Below are positions 12,292 to 24,350 of a stretch of 64,000 nt of DNA, piece after piece; position 1 is the first letter of the stretch; every line of letters starts with the position of its first letter. The stretch lies in assembly GCF_009870125.1 (NCBI RefSeq), contig NC_046679.1, positions 13,888,001 through 13,952,000 of the forward strand, given 5' to 3'. Under the pieces are notes generated by a model. That model saw only the letters and a list, made by a program, of their open reading frames with translations, did no database searches and was not told the DNA's origin. The stretch comes from Drosophila pseudoobscura (lineage: Eukaryota; Arthropoda; Insecta; Diptera; Drosophilidae). A program made the translations under genes and the position numbers.

Positions 12292-14077
12292 CTACTTTTT
12301 GCGAGAGATACGGACGGGCACGCCGCCTTTGGGCATCAGGGGGATCCCATGGACACTGAACTCGATTTCCCGCTTCTCTTTGCTCATCTCCAGGCTGAAA
12401 TTCGATAGAATCTTGGCCACAGCAATCTTGACGTTGACTTTTCCCATGCGAAGACCTATAGAATATATATCATTGGAAGATATTGTTTCGATAGAGGGTC
12501 TTTTATTCTTACCAATGCAATTGTGGGGACCCTCCCCGAAGGGCATGTACGCCGTCGGGTTAAAGTTCTTATTCTCGTCCAAATACCTCTCTGGCTTGTA
12601 TGCCAATGGATCTGGGAAGTTCTCTGCATCGCGATGCATTCCAATCAAGGAAATGATAATGGGCGTGCCCTTTTTGACGATCAGTTTGCTATTGGGTATT
12701 TGGTATTCCTTTGTGCATACACGATTCAGCAGTGGCAGAGCAGGATATTTGCGTGCAGTTTCTGTAAAATGAGACTCCCTGTTAGATACTTTTCCTTAGA
12801 AGAAAGCCACCCTTCCCCAGGCAAGACCCACCCAATACGCAGGCCTCCAGATACTTCATATCCTGTATGGCGTCGTAGGATAGCTTTCCATCGTGCTTTT
12901 CCAGCGTACTCCTCACATCCTCCAAGGCCCTGGCCATCACCTCTGGATTCTGGGTCAACTCGTATATGGTATAGGCCGCCGTTGAGGCTGTCGTCTCGTA
13001 TCCGGCCACAAAGAAAAGGAACAGCTGTCCGGCAATCAGATCCTTGGACACGCTTTTGAGGCCCTTGTTGGCATTCTGCGCTGACCACATGTTGTCATCG
13101 TTGCTAATCTTTCCAGTGTTGCGGAGCTGCAACAGAAGTTGCAACAGGTCGCGTCGCTCAATATTTTTCTCCTCTCGGAGATCCACAGTGCGGTTGGAGA
13201 GTTCCCTTATGCGCTCAGGTCCCTCCTGGGACCAGCCCAAGCGAACAAAGATCTTTTCCAATCTGTTGATGCAAAATGTAAGCCAGGGTTTTTTGAATTT
13301 TTCCTCTTGAGGACTTACCCTGGGAACAGAAAGGATGTGGTTCCACGCAGGATATCCGTAAATGTATTCTGATTGATGGTTTTTGTGATGGACAGGAATT
13401 CGTTGTTGGGATCAGCAAAACTGTCCACATCCAGGCCAAAGATGGTCGACGCAATGATATCCACAGCATACCTGAGGGATAAAGGAGGGTATGAGATCTG
13501 CCTGTATACAACCAAAAAAGAGATCTTATTCCCTTCTTTAGACTCACGTTAACAACAACTCCTTCATTTCAATCTCCTGGCTACCCTCTTTGGGTAATTT
13601 TCCATTCAAGTGTGCCACCATCTTATCGCCAATTGCCTCGGACGTCGAGAACATGGCCTTCAGCTTGCCCGATGTAAACGAAGGCGTTAGCTTCGCCCTC
13701 AGATTGCGCCAATTACTGCCCTCCATGGCAAAAATAGTGGCCGACATGGGATCGTTCTTCTCATCCACATAGATGCCGCGATCGTGGAAGCTGGCAAAAT
13801 CCTTGACCAAAATATCATGAGCCAACTGCGGATCCCTCACCAGCAATGCAGGTCGCAGGGTCAGGTACATGCCCATCACGGGCTCCTTCGTGGCATTGTA
13901 CATGTCGTAGATGGCCATTCCGAAGGATCGCTTGCCTCTGCGCACGGAATCCAAGGCGCCAAAGGGTATGGTGACCCCGGCGGAGGGGAAACCCTGGCGA
14001 TCCCAGTAGCTGAATGTCCACCTGAGATACACATACAGCAGGCTGACTGCCGCAACCAACAAAAGTATTCCAATCAT
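12292..14077 (-). CDS. Cyp6d5: Cytochrome P450, CYP6 family (Cyp6d5-like), 5 exons
   Basis: Exons on the - strand: 14077-13548, 13471-13319, 13262-12832, 12761-12513, 12455-12292; 508 aa, the usual length for microsomal P450s. Residues 1-20 (MIGILLLVAAVSLLYVYLRW) form the ER membrane anchor. The I-helix oxygen-activation motif AGYETT is at about 314-319, the K-helix ExxR (ETAR) at 372-375 with its Glu codon split by an intron, PERY at 428-431, and the haem loop FGEGPHNCIG at 446-455 with Cys453 as haem ligand. All catalytic motifs are intact. CYP6 enzymes are NADPH-dependent mono-oxygenases, often handling plant toxins and other xenobiotics; the substrate cannot be read from sequence. Family is certain. 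The Cyp6d5 symbol rests on overall resemblance and on the adjacent CG3061 gene. Confidence 0.95.
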
Positions 14078-14083
14078 GGTCTA

Positions 14084-14230
14084 TGGAGAGATGTGCCTCT
14101 CTACAGCGTTGAAATTATACTAAACCGCTAGATTCCAGCGACAATTTATAGTCGTATGGCAGGCACTCTCGCGCGTTTCGTTTCGAGCGCTCAAAATTTC
14201 ACCATAAGCTTCTGGCTGATTGTGCTATCT
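14084..14230 (-). promoter_or_regulatory. P450 promoter with TATA box and candidate CncC/Maf site
   Basis: The - strand has CTATAAAT (TATA box, about 14151-14144). An initiator-like TTTAGTA about 25-30 bases downstream would give a 5' UTR of roughly 40 bases. About 100 bases further upstream, TGATTGTGC (+ strand, 14217-14225) fits the CncC/Maf consensus TGAYnnnGC, which drives xenobiotic induction of many fly P450 genes. The TATA call is reasonable; the CncC site is a short match and only a candidate. Confidence 0.5.
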
Positions 14231-14749
14231 CCGGCGTAAACAAAAAATTCCTATGCGATTCCCGCGATCCTAGGGGGTATTCGTACTTGTTGAGGTCTCG
14301 CTGAACAGTTCCTTCGCGGCTATTGGGCTTCATCAGTGTGACATGGCATTTTCATAGCTCTGCAAGCAATGATTATACAGCAAACTGTTTTTCCTATCGA
14401 CTTTTTGTTTAGGTACAAACACGGAGACAGACGTCGCGCCAATTGATAATGATAGAGCAGCAGCAGGCACTTTAATCGTTCATGTAATCGTATGTATATA
14501 TTTTATTTACTTGCGATGTGTGTTCGAATGGTGGTTGTTGAATGCACAAGTAGGGAAGTGAAATGCAATGCAGTTCCATTATTAAATTGTTATTCTATGG
14601 TGGATTCTATCTGTAGGTAAACCAGAAAAGTTTGGACCCGATATTAAGGAATACAAAGTCATAGTTTAGCTATAAGTTTACTCGATAATCAATCTACTTT
14701 TATCCTTTTTTGCATGTCCTGCCACTGCTTCGGCTGTACGTGTTGCCCG

Positions 14750-14772
14750 CGTCATGCGGCAGCGCTCCTCGG
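14750..14772 (+). repeat. Dispersed repeat B, copy 1
   Basis: CGTCATGCGGCAGCGCTCCT and flanking bases, shared with 30384-30411 and 62256-62282. Confidence 0.6.
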
Positions 14773-15984
14773 CTTACGTTTGTGGTTTGGTTATTCTTGG
14801 GTCACTTGGGTCTATAATCCTTTTTTAATCCAACCTATTGGATGATTTATTGAAAAAATTTAAAGATAATAATTATCTTTGAAGCATTATCTTTTTAAAG
14901 TATCTGAAGGCACTGAAAACCAAGCTGTTTTTAAACACTTTCTTATACCCTAAATTTATAAGAGAATATTCGAAGATAAAACCCAAGAAAAACAAAGCCA
15001 CAAAATCCCAAACCTCAGATTAGGACAAAAAGGGATATCTTTGGGTCAAAACATAATCATCATCGAAATCCATAGCAGGTTGTTTATTCGAATAATCTTT
15101 AACCGGAATTTCTGCGCTTATTTTTGTTAGAAGTAATTTTATGAAATCCAAACCAATGAAAACTAGTTTTCAAGATGCTAATCAAGAGAACGAATTGTGA
15201 CTTGTATACCGTATGGAATCACACGTTTTGCACCCATATTTAACTAAGAAACGAGTAAGCAAATGTTGTTTGTTCTATAAACTACGTTTACATAGATCAA
15301 GTCGTATGAGTCTATGGAATCTATAGGGTATACTTACTAAAAACACCGCTTAGGTCATCATTTTAACCGTTTTACATGGTTTTACATTGTATTCACAAAA
15401 AAAACAGTCAGAATCAACCTCTTTCAACATCTTAACTCGATTGAATGCCCTTGAAGCTTAGATATTTTTAAGACACAATTTGCTGTAGAGAGACTTTTGT
15501 TTAATCAAAATTAATTTCTTAAAGCTCTCAAAAGCTTTCATCAGCTCCCACGCAAATGAATAGCTTCTAAAATTTATTAAAATACAACGCTCAAATGTGA
15601 GTCAGCCATAAGTATACGCAGATCTATAAAAATTTGATTGCTTATAGGAATTCTTTAAGAGCTACACAGACAAGTGTTTTTTGACTAAAAACTGAATACT
15701 TATAGAACATGCTTGGCGGGTCGGATGACAGAACACTATGATACTCAGTGTTGTATTAATTGAGATATGATCTCCGTAGTCTGAAGCCTAAAAGTATGCT
15801 CTATAAAGCCAGTTTTTCTAGCACTAATACTGTTCGAAAGCCAGGTGTTCAAAGAGCCGAACGACTTGTTTTGATCATTCTGGCTATAATAAACATCCGA
15901 TCGCTACGTTCTTCTGGATTCTCAAAGGTATGATCATTATAAATGTTTCTACATCTGGGGTATTCTTGCATCTTTAAAAGAATT

Positions 15985-16032
15985 TTGAAATTTAAGGTAC
16001 CGGGTACATAACCTCTGAGTACCGGGTATAAA
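15985..16032 (-). mobile_element. Possible INE-1-like element end (remnant)
   Basis: Read on the - strand, the block starts TATACCCGGTACTC and then repeats TACCCGGTACC. The first word resembles the start of INE-1 (DNAREP1) copies known from Drosophila. The match covers only about 15 bases and no internal INE-1 sequence follows, so this may be a relic or chance. Confidence 0.25.
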
Positions 16033-17080
16033 TTTTCGCTTGGACGGTTTTTGTGTTGTGAAATCATTAATAATTAGAGCTACGAAATTGTTAATTAATA
16101 TTTGCGGTTGTGGTTATATGATATTAAAAAACTTCGCTAAAAATACATATTATATGTGATAAGGAAGATTAACCAAAAGTTTTGATAAGATAACACTATG
16201 AAATTGATAAAGTTTTGGTTTGATAAAGTTACGTCTGGGTAGTAAAAACTAATTGATAAAAGTTTTTTCTTGGGGATATGCTAGGGGCGGTGCCAACCTG
16301 TGCAAAATAAATTGACCTAGGCTTAACTGGTGTTTCCCCTCTCAGACAGGTGGGTGCTTCCATTGGCGTTTCCTTCTCTAGAACGGTGGGTGTTCCCCCT
16401 CCCTTTGAAAGGTGGGCGTTTCGGTTTAGATCCTACAACTCTTTCAAGCCAAAAACTTTCCGCTTGCCACCGCTTTGACCCGCTTTGTTGACTTTCGACG
16501 TTTATGTGATGGGGCATGTGGGGAAGAGGAAGCGCCACTGAAGGAAGGGGGTCTCTGTTTCTGTCTCTCGTTAAGGTTGTTCACTTGAGAACTTTTGTGC
16601 GCTGTCAAAGGTACTCGCGTACTCGCATTTGTTGTTGCTATTCAGCGGAAAGGCAACGACTTTGGCATGGCATGGCGTTGCTGGGGGATGTACTCGTACT
16701 CGTACTCGTAAGACGTTGAACCGATACCCCATGTATTTTTGTATATTTTTTGTATAAAACGAGTTTGTTTTTTGTTTTTTTTTTCGACAAATATGTTTTT
16801 TAAATCGATAATATTTGTGTTTCTTACAGACCTCTCTCCTCGCTTCAAAGCTGGGATTATTAAGGGACGTTTTTAGACCCTAAAATATTAAAAAATAAGG
16901 TGAGTTTTTGTTTATCGTAATATCAATATATCATATCATCAATAATTATATTATAATCAGAGTTATTTTTGTTATTGGACTTTAATCAGGCATTAAATGA
17001 TTTGCATTGAACTTTTTTTTTGCCTACAACGATATTAAGTCATTAGCATTTGCACTACCTCTCCCTTCCTCTTTATACCG

Positions 17081-17101
17081 CTCTCTCTCTCTCTCTCTCT
17101 C
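17081..17101. repeat. CT microsatellite
   Basis: Pure (CT)n run. Confidence 0.95.
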
Positions 17102-18018
17102 CCATTGTTTTTCTCTTGATAAGCTTCTGTTGTGTCTCGCTTACGTTCTCTTGCAATAAATAGCCTTGATAAGGGCCTTGAACAGCCGCCGCCATCAAAC
17201 ATCTCTCTCAGCCAGAGAGTTTTTCGCTCTCTAAAAATGCTGCCCACCAAAGCTTGCGTGCAAGCTCTCTCCCCGCGCAAAGACAATCAAAAGCAAAAGC
17301 CGAAGCAAAACAAAAAATCCATCAAGAAGAAAGCTTTTCGGTCGTTTCAGTCAGCTGCTGCGCGTATTTTTGTGATTGTGTGTGCTTTTTTCTCTCCCTA
17401 AACGCAAAAATGAGCTCTCTCGCTCTCGCAGCACGTTGAGAATTGAGAATGTTGAATGTTTGAATTTTTTCTTGGTCGGGCGGGTGAATCAAATATTGTA
17501 CGGCAAGCTAAATCAGCTGCTGCGCGTGGCGAGTGTTTTTGTGCTTTTTCCGTACCGTCCGCGACTCCGTACCACACAAGAACCCCCTCCCGCACATTTA
17601 CGTCGTCTCATCTGTCTCTCTAGTGTGTATTGCTAACTAATTTTCCATAAAAAAACCTATTCGAAACGGTAATGAGTATTCCAAAAGGTGAATTTTCCAC
17701 ACAAAATTAATAGCGTGACTCCTAGGCGCGCGTTTCTCTCTCACCAGAGTGTGACGTGACCTTAATTTTAGTGGAAAATACTTGAGGAAAATGTGTATTA
17801 ACAAAGTGTATGACAAAAAAGAGCTTTAACTAGATGTTAAAACCACAATAACAACGAAATCGACAGCTTCCTCCTCGAATCTAACGCCCTTCAAAGTCGC
17901 TTAAGCCACAAAACGAACCTGAGACCAGTTTTTCTATATATACTACTATCGTATCTTTAGATAGGAGTCGGCTTTTTTACACACACCGACTTTCTTATAG
18001 AACCAACCCGGTAAATGT

Positions 18019-18036
18019 TCTCTCTCTCTCTCTCTA
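18019..18036. repeat. CT microsatellite
   Basis: Pure (TC)n run in a wider pyrimidine-rich stretch to about 18080. Confidence 0.9.
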
Positions 18037-18949
18037 GCCTCTCACTCTCCCACTCCTCTCCCTCTCTGTCTCTCTTTCTGATTATATCGTCTGGTTGGTT
18101 TTTTATCTCTCACTCGTTCGCTCTTTCTAGTCGGTCTCTGACGCAAATCACATGTTTATGTGGTCGTTCGAATTTGATTAAATTTATACACAATTAATTT
18201 TTGTTTGCCTAACGTATATGAGAGCTTTAGCTTTTAGTCGCTATAGCGCGGCGTTGCCAGATGTCCCGTTAAAATAGCATTGACATTCTACAACGGTGGA
18301 AAGAGAGGGCAAAAGAGTGTGGGGCGGCCGGTCAGCACTACACATGTTTTGTGGAAAAGCTCTCATCCACATCCAATTAAAAACATGTGCTGTGTCCACT
18401 CTGTCCGTCCACTATTTTTGTTTATTGTTTATAAATGAGAGAGGCGCTCTCTCTCTCCCCCTCTCTTTCGCACTGCATTGGAGGTCAGGCTCTGCTCCAG
18501 CCCACAGCAAATGCCGGCGCTGCGCAGCTTTCTGAGAGAGAAGCAAAGCAAAGTAAATGGAAGCTTTTTTTCCTCAACTGCGCCAGTTTTTGGCTTTGCT
18601 CGAAGCTTATTTGTGTGTTTGTGTGTATGTGCATATAGAAGCACATGTGTGTGCGTGTGGAAACGAGTGATATAGGAAGAACCTTGTATTCGTACATACA
18701 TATGCATGCACATGAGGCTATGGAATGGAATGGAATTTAGTAGGTTGTAGTTATTGCTGTTGTAGCTCTACAACTTTTGTTGTAGTTTCTCAATTCCGTT
18801 GAAGCTGCTGCCCCCCGTGCTCTCTGATAATGTCAGTTTTCTGTTATTATAGAGTTTTTTTCTTTGCGGTGTTTCAAGGGGCAGTGTATGTACATGACAT
18901 TTGGAATCATATTATAACTTTTTTTTCAAATATCTTTTAAGTGCTTTTT

Positions 18950-19680
18950 GAAGCAGAGGATTCTTTAGGTGTTTCGGAGCGAAAGGTTATTTTTAGAACA
19001 TCTTGTAAAACATTTGTGTTTACGGCTTTGTCTACTGCACTTTCTAGCTATTCTCATGGTCAAGCAGTTTGGTTTGATAGTTTTCCAATCAAATCATTTC
19101 CTCAGTTTGCAATTATGCCTTTTATTGGTTTTTTCTAAAGAGTTTGAGAGTGTATCTAATTAGAATATCTGAAAAAACTTCTTTTTCCAGTGCTTGTTTA
19201 GCTGCTTTTGTTTCTTTTGTCTTCCAACTGCAGTTGCAAAGAAAATTCAAGCAGTTCTTGAGCGTTGCCTTTCCTTAGACTGCTTCCCTGATCGATGCAA
19301 CTGCTTTCTCCACGTCGTAGTTTACTCCTATTCGTATTTACAGGTTAAAGAAGTGAATATTTCCACACTGTTTCCACATCTTCTTCCTCTTTCTTCCTTC
19401 TGATTGGAGAACTGCTTCTTTACAGCTTATATTTGATAGTTACCCTTTTGCCTTTTTCTTTTACCCACCTTCTATTCAATTTTTTTGTATTTTTCGGACA
19501 TTAACCTTCTCAACACCTCTTCCAGATCCTCCTCTTTCCACTGCTTGTTCAACTGTTTCCTGGACTGCTTCTTCTAGTCACAGCTACTCCCACATTTCAA
19601 GCAGTTTCCTGAATTCCGTTTAAACTGTTTTCCCAATCATTTCTCTACAAGTTTTCCCCGGCTGCTTCCGCCTCCTCCCC
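18950..19680. repeat. Local cluster of ACTGCTTC-like words
   Basis: The word (A/G)CTGCTT(C/T) or its complement AAGCAGT recurs about ten times, for example near 19065, 19250, 19278, 19300, 19411, 19540, 19568, 19600 and 19662. The copies are not in strict tandem. Confidence 0.55.
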
Positions 19681-20343
19681 CTGACCCTTCTCCTAGCTTG
19701 GATTCTCCTTCTTTGCGTCTTGGGCGTCAATGCTGACCTCCAAAGCTCTTTTTTTGCAATGATTTATTTTGCCGGCTCGCAGCAGCGGCAGCGGCAGCTG
19801 CGGAAGCGCCACCAGATTTCTCCTTCTGCCCCATCTGTTCCGTTCCTCTTCGGCTTGTTTGCTTTTTTGCTCCTCTTCTGCTTTTCTCTTGTTTCTTTTT
19901 CAGTTTTTTCTTTTTGTGTTTTCTTTTTATTGATTTCATTTACTATTTGCCCCCGAAGGCTGTGGATTCTTTTTTAATGCCGGGCCATGTGCAAATGTCT
20001 AGAAAGAGATGCACTGCCGGTCCGCACGCAGAGTGCAAAAGAGAGGTCCAGACGCTAGACAGTGTGAGGCAGAAAGAGATAGCTAGAGCTTTAAGCACTC
20101 TGCTGTTTGGCTCTTTGTTTAATTTTTGCTTATCACAAGCAAAAAAAAACAATAAAAAAACACACAAAAATTCTGCTGCTGCTGATAACTGGAATCGGTT
20201 TTTTGGTGCTGTGTGTGTTTCCAGTATCTTTCGTTGTTGTTTCGTGAATTTATTTTTATTTTGATTTGGCATTGAACATTGTACGTACGCTCGGTTTTTT
20301 CACCCTTCCTCTTTGATGTGTGAGTGCCGTGTCCCGTCTCTCT

Positions 20344-20364
20344 CTGTGTGTGTGTGTGTGTGTG
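20344..20364. repeat. TG microsatellite
   Basis: Pure (TG)n run. Confidence 0.95.
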
Positions 20365-22139
20365 TCCGTGCGTGATAATGCTCGTTTGTGTTGGTTGTTG
20401 AAAGAGGTGGCGAGGGGGTGTTATGGGACAGTTGTGCTTATAAATATGGCCTTGCCGTCATGTCCGCGTGTCCGTTTGTTTGTTCTTATGCACAGAAGAG
20501 TCTCTCATTTTGGAAATAGCCTCCTCACGTGAATAGGTGGAGCATATGTGAGATTCAGCCAAATTGGCCAAGAAATATTGTGAAATGATGCAACGGAAAT
20601 CGATTCTAGGCCGAACAGTCCAATGAAACTCTGAGAAATGTACTTTTTTACCAACAGATCATATATCTTTCACAAATTCGGAGGTATCTTTGAGGGTATC
20701 TAAAGTTTCGACCTTTCTTGCGTTGACTTTTTGATTATTTCACGTACAAATATCACGTACTTTGTAGGGGAGTACGTACCCTGGAACCTGGTCATTATAT
20801 GGTCACACACGTACGCTACACAATTGAAATGTGATAAAATTTATGTGATTTTCTTCTTTATGGTTCTCTCGGGGAAGTTCTTTTGCCGCTCCATTTCCCC
20901 CCGGCTTATTTCCGTCGTTGTTGTTGTTGTTGGAATACCATTTTAATCATAACTAATTTCTTTGTTGAAGCGCAAAATGCAAAGAACTTGAAACGATTCT
21001 CTAAATAAGTGCCAAAAATTTGTAAACAAAAAAAAAACCCAATAAAAATCAAAGCCAAAAAGTTTTGATCTGTGATTTTGTGGGCGAAAACAGTTTGGAG
21101 AAAAATCTATCAAAGTGGATACCCTGGCGCTGCCTCACGGAGGGCTTTCTCATGTTAGAATGGCCTTAGCCAGGTAAGAACATAGTCTCTTTGGACTACT
21201 TTAATCTACTATCTTTTGTCATCACTTTGGAAGACCTTTGGGAATGATTCATCATACAATTTTGCATTGGGAATCTTTGATGTTTGAAGGACACTTTGTT
21301 TTCAGATAAGTTTCTGTTTCGAAAGAACTTATCGCATGGTAGATAAGAAGAAAGATAACTTACTACGACTACAAATATACATACTTCAGTATGCATCTAA
21401 GAAAAACCGCAATACCCTCTAAAAGTTCTATAAAATCATGTAGTGAGTGACCCTAACTTTTCGAAACAGATCTAGTTTTGAAAAATCCTCCAATATTTCC
21501 GCTAGATCCAATGTAAAATCGGACACAACGATAAACATTAAAGTTTGATGATCTTGGGACAGACATCAATTAGTTTTCTGATGCCACCGCGCGTCATGCC
21601 ACAAGCAACAACAAAATTCAATGTCGTCATTAAAAGCGATTACCGTTAAGCTATGAAAATATACAACGATAGGAATCGGTGGGGCTGTGGGGCGGTGCGG
21701 CGGTGCGGCGGAGGGGGTAAACAATCAAATGAATGCAACATTTGATGCATGTGTGTGTGTGTGTGCGCATTAAAATTCAGGGGCAATGCCGTGCCTAGAT
21801 GTAATTACCGTTATACTCAAGTGCAAAAAGTGCATATGGGAGATAAATATCAGGTGACCCCCTACTACCACCGGGCCCCCCTCTATCTCTGTCTCGCTCT
21901 GCCCCATCAGTTGATTGTCGTTAAAGTGAAATGAAATTTCAAATTACAAAAGGAAAACAGAGAAAACGATAGAGGAAGGTGAAGGAATAGGAATAGGAAT
22001 CCGATCTTATGAATCTTTCGATGCGGTTTCGAGCTAAAAATTGCATCAGAGACTGTTTGCTCAAAATCATAACACCCATCTGTGTATAGGGTATCAGAAA
22101 CTCATTGCAATTGTCGTAATTGTAATTACAAACTGTTGC

Positions 22140-22810
22140 CGCCGGCCTCTAATGATAACAGGGCGATGTGGGAGGGAAGGAGTGATGGAGAGAGAGAGAG
22201 AGAGACAGATAACATGAATTGACTTAAGGGACAGCAGCAGGTCAGGGGGGGAAAGAGAGAGAGAGAAAGTGTGTGGGTGGGAAGAGTACAAGGAGTAGAG
22301 ATTAATAGAAGGGTAGAGAGTGGAGAATGGCGCAGTAGGGTGACCTCTCTACTCTCTACTGGTGCTGCTGTTGGTGCGCTTCACTTTCACGGATTTCGAA
22401 AATGTCTTTTGCATTGAAACTCGATTTCAACTATTTATAGAGAGAAAGTAGACGACGGCCGCTCTACGCTCCACGCTCCACTCTTCACTTAAAATAAAGA
22501 TCAACGGGCAGTGCTCTCACCTTCTCTCAGAGATGGTGTTCTGCCGCTCTACCTTTCAGAATGCCAATGAGATCAATGAGAGCGCACTCCCTTGCGCATG
22601 CCTCACCTCGCCGTAACACACTTTGGGCATGCAGGCACAGAGCCTCGTGCTAATTCATTTTAATTCGTTTGACCGAAGGTGAATTGCCCGAGCGACGAGT
22701 GTAACAGAGAGTGAGAGAGGGGGAGAGCGTGCATGTAAGTGGGGGAATATCGCGGTGAGCTATGAGCGCGTGTGGGCCGCGAGAGAGAGAGGAGAGGTGG
22801 GAGTGGAAGG
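22140..22810. promoter_or_regulatory. GA-rich block, candidate GAGA-factor-bound element
   Basis: Repeated GAGAG runs (22190-22204, 22254-22266, 22710-22725, 22783-22793) alternate with GC-richer unique sequence. Such a mix is typical of fly promoters or Polycomb/Trithorax response elements. Function is inferred from composition only. Confidence 0.25.
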
Positions 22811-22850
22811 GCTGGGTACACATTTGCGACAGTAATCTCTCTCTACCTAC

Positions 22851-22882
22851 CGCTGCTGCTGCTGCTGCTGCCGCTGCTGCTG
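22851..22882. repeat. GCT trinucleotide run
   Basis: Interrupted (GCT)n. It gives polyglutamine or polyserine in false open frames. Confidence 0.9.
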
Positions 22883-24313
22883 GTTTTGCTGCTCTCTTGT
22901 TCTTTGTTTTGCTTAGTGCATGAGCAGGGTATATCCAACAGAAGGTAAGGTAGCACCGCTCTTTGGGTGGCGTAATCTAACGTTTCTCTTTGTGTCTCAA
23001 TAAACCTCGTAGATGTAGGCCCCTCTCTCCTGCGCTGCTGCCTCACCCCTTCTGTGGAGCGCACCCTGCGCATGAGGAAGTGTGTGCAAGCTTTTTTTTC
23101 AATTTTGTGCGAAGGTGTTTTCATTTCCACTTTGTTCCGATGGCACTGCCGCTTTTGTTGCTGTTGTTGCCAAGGCATTTGTAATTACAATTACACAAAC
23201 TCACACACAGAGAGAGGAATGTGTGTGTGTGTGCACTTTGTTGTAATCATGGGTTACAACAGCATTTTGTTATTGTAAAATGAACAAAATACGACGAGCA
23301 AATGCTGTGTCGCAGGCCCATAAGGTCATCGTCTTGCTCTATGATTTTGCGTAATTACAGTTGATAAGGCTGAAAAACCTTTTTGGAAAAGCCCTGACAA
23401 GGGGTCATGTGGGTGGGGCTTGGATAGGCGTACATGTGTCACAGATACGGAAATGGAAACCTAAATGAAGAGTAATAATAATAATAATAAAGGATTTTCC
23501 ATAAAGTAGTCACAGAACAACAAATTGTAGCCCTTTTTTTGGGGATTATTATTTATAAGGATTTACACTTTCCAGCCATAAGACTTTAAAAACTAAATGA
23601 GGAATGGACTTGAACAGATTAAAGCCGGGGATTACTCATTCGTTCTGGCCCTAAAACGAATATTGGAGACCCTCATGCCTCCTCAACGGTTTCAGCCAAC
23701 AATTTTCTTTTGAGCAATACACATAATCCCCCTCAAATTTTGTAATGATTTCCCAATATCTGTTTTGGACACCTTCCATATGCTGCTGCTCTGTGGCATC
23801 AAGGTTCTTTGACACCGAATGTCCCTGCTGTCAGTTAGTGGAACCTGTTGAAGAGAGAGACAGAGCGAGAGAGAGGGAGCTTTTAAGGTCTCTCCCATTG
23901 TCATAGTCCCACAGGGAGGGGTGAGGGGGTGGGGATTGAATATGGAAATCAATGTGGTCAATAAGAGTGAAGGTTTTTCCCCCCCAATAAACCAATCCAT
24001 AAATTCTACTCGAGTGTGCGGGCTTGGGGGTGGGGGGGTTTGCCGTGTGAGACCCTCAAGCCTCAAACTTTGTCATTTTGACGTTGACAAATAGATAAAG
24101 GGGCATAAGTGGGCGGGGCGGGGCGGGGAGGAAGGCTACACTGTGATAGAGGTTAGGTTAGAGAACATACAACCCCAAAAAAGAAAAAAAAAAAAAACAT
24201 TCTCGTTCTATATTTATATCGATGACATGATTTCATTTCAATGTTCATGCCACACAAAACTCACGATTCCCGCGCCCGATAACAATGACACACAATTCAC
24301 GAATGTGTGTTGC

Positions 24314-24350
24314 CACACACGTGTGTGAGTGTGTGTGTGGGGGGGGGGGG
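24314..24350. repeat. CA/TG microsatellite followed by a 13-base G run
   Basis: CACACGTGTGTG passes into (TG)n and then a poly-G tract ending at 24350. Confidence 0.9.

Larger units (their letters stand above)
14231..16300. other. AT-rich non-coding region right of the P450 gene
   Basis: No exon is seen. It contains one copy of dispersed repeat B (14750-14772) and a short stretch at 15990-16030 whose - strand begins TATACCCGGTACTC, like the end of INE-1/DNAREP1 elements of Drosophila. The rest is AT-rich without clear structure. Confidence 0.5.
16301..18300. promoter_or_regulatory. CT-rich promoter-like block, possible distal untranslated exon
   Basis: The block is dense in CT/GA runs (17081-17101, 18019-18035), and has a TCAGTC initiator word at 17347-17352 inside a leader-like, GC-richer sequence. 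TCAGCTGCTGCGCGT occurs twice (about 17350 and 17511), and donor-like words occur at 16899 (AAG|GTGAGT) and near 17670 (CG|GTAATG). This is the texture of a Drosophila promoter with GAGA-factor sites. It is a candidate transcription start for a gene whose coding exons lie to the right, possibly foxo by synteny. No coding exon is seen. Confidence 0.3.

Noticed and set aside
12299..13059. Long + strand open frames across the P450 gene (157 and 178 codons)
   Set aside because: Antisense shadows of the P450 exons; they cross introns and have no homology.
15849..16067. 72-codon open frame on the - strand (begins MISQHKNRPSENLYP)
   Set aside because: It reads through a repeat-like TACCCGGTACTC block and has no family resemblance; better explained as a relic repeat.
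22843..23178. Open frame with poly-Gln and poly-Ser
   Set aside because: It is the translation of GCT/CAG microsatellites; no unique domain.
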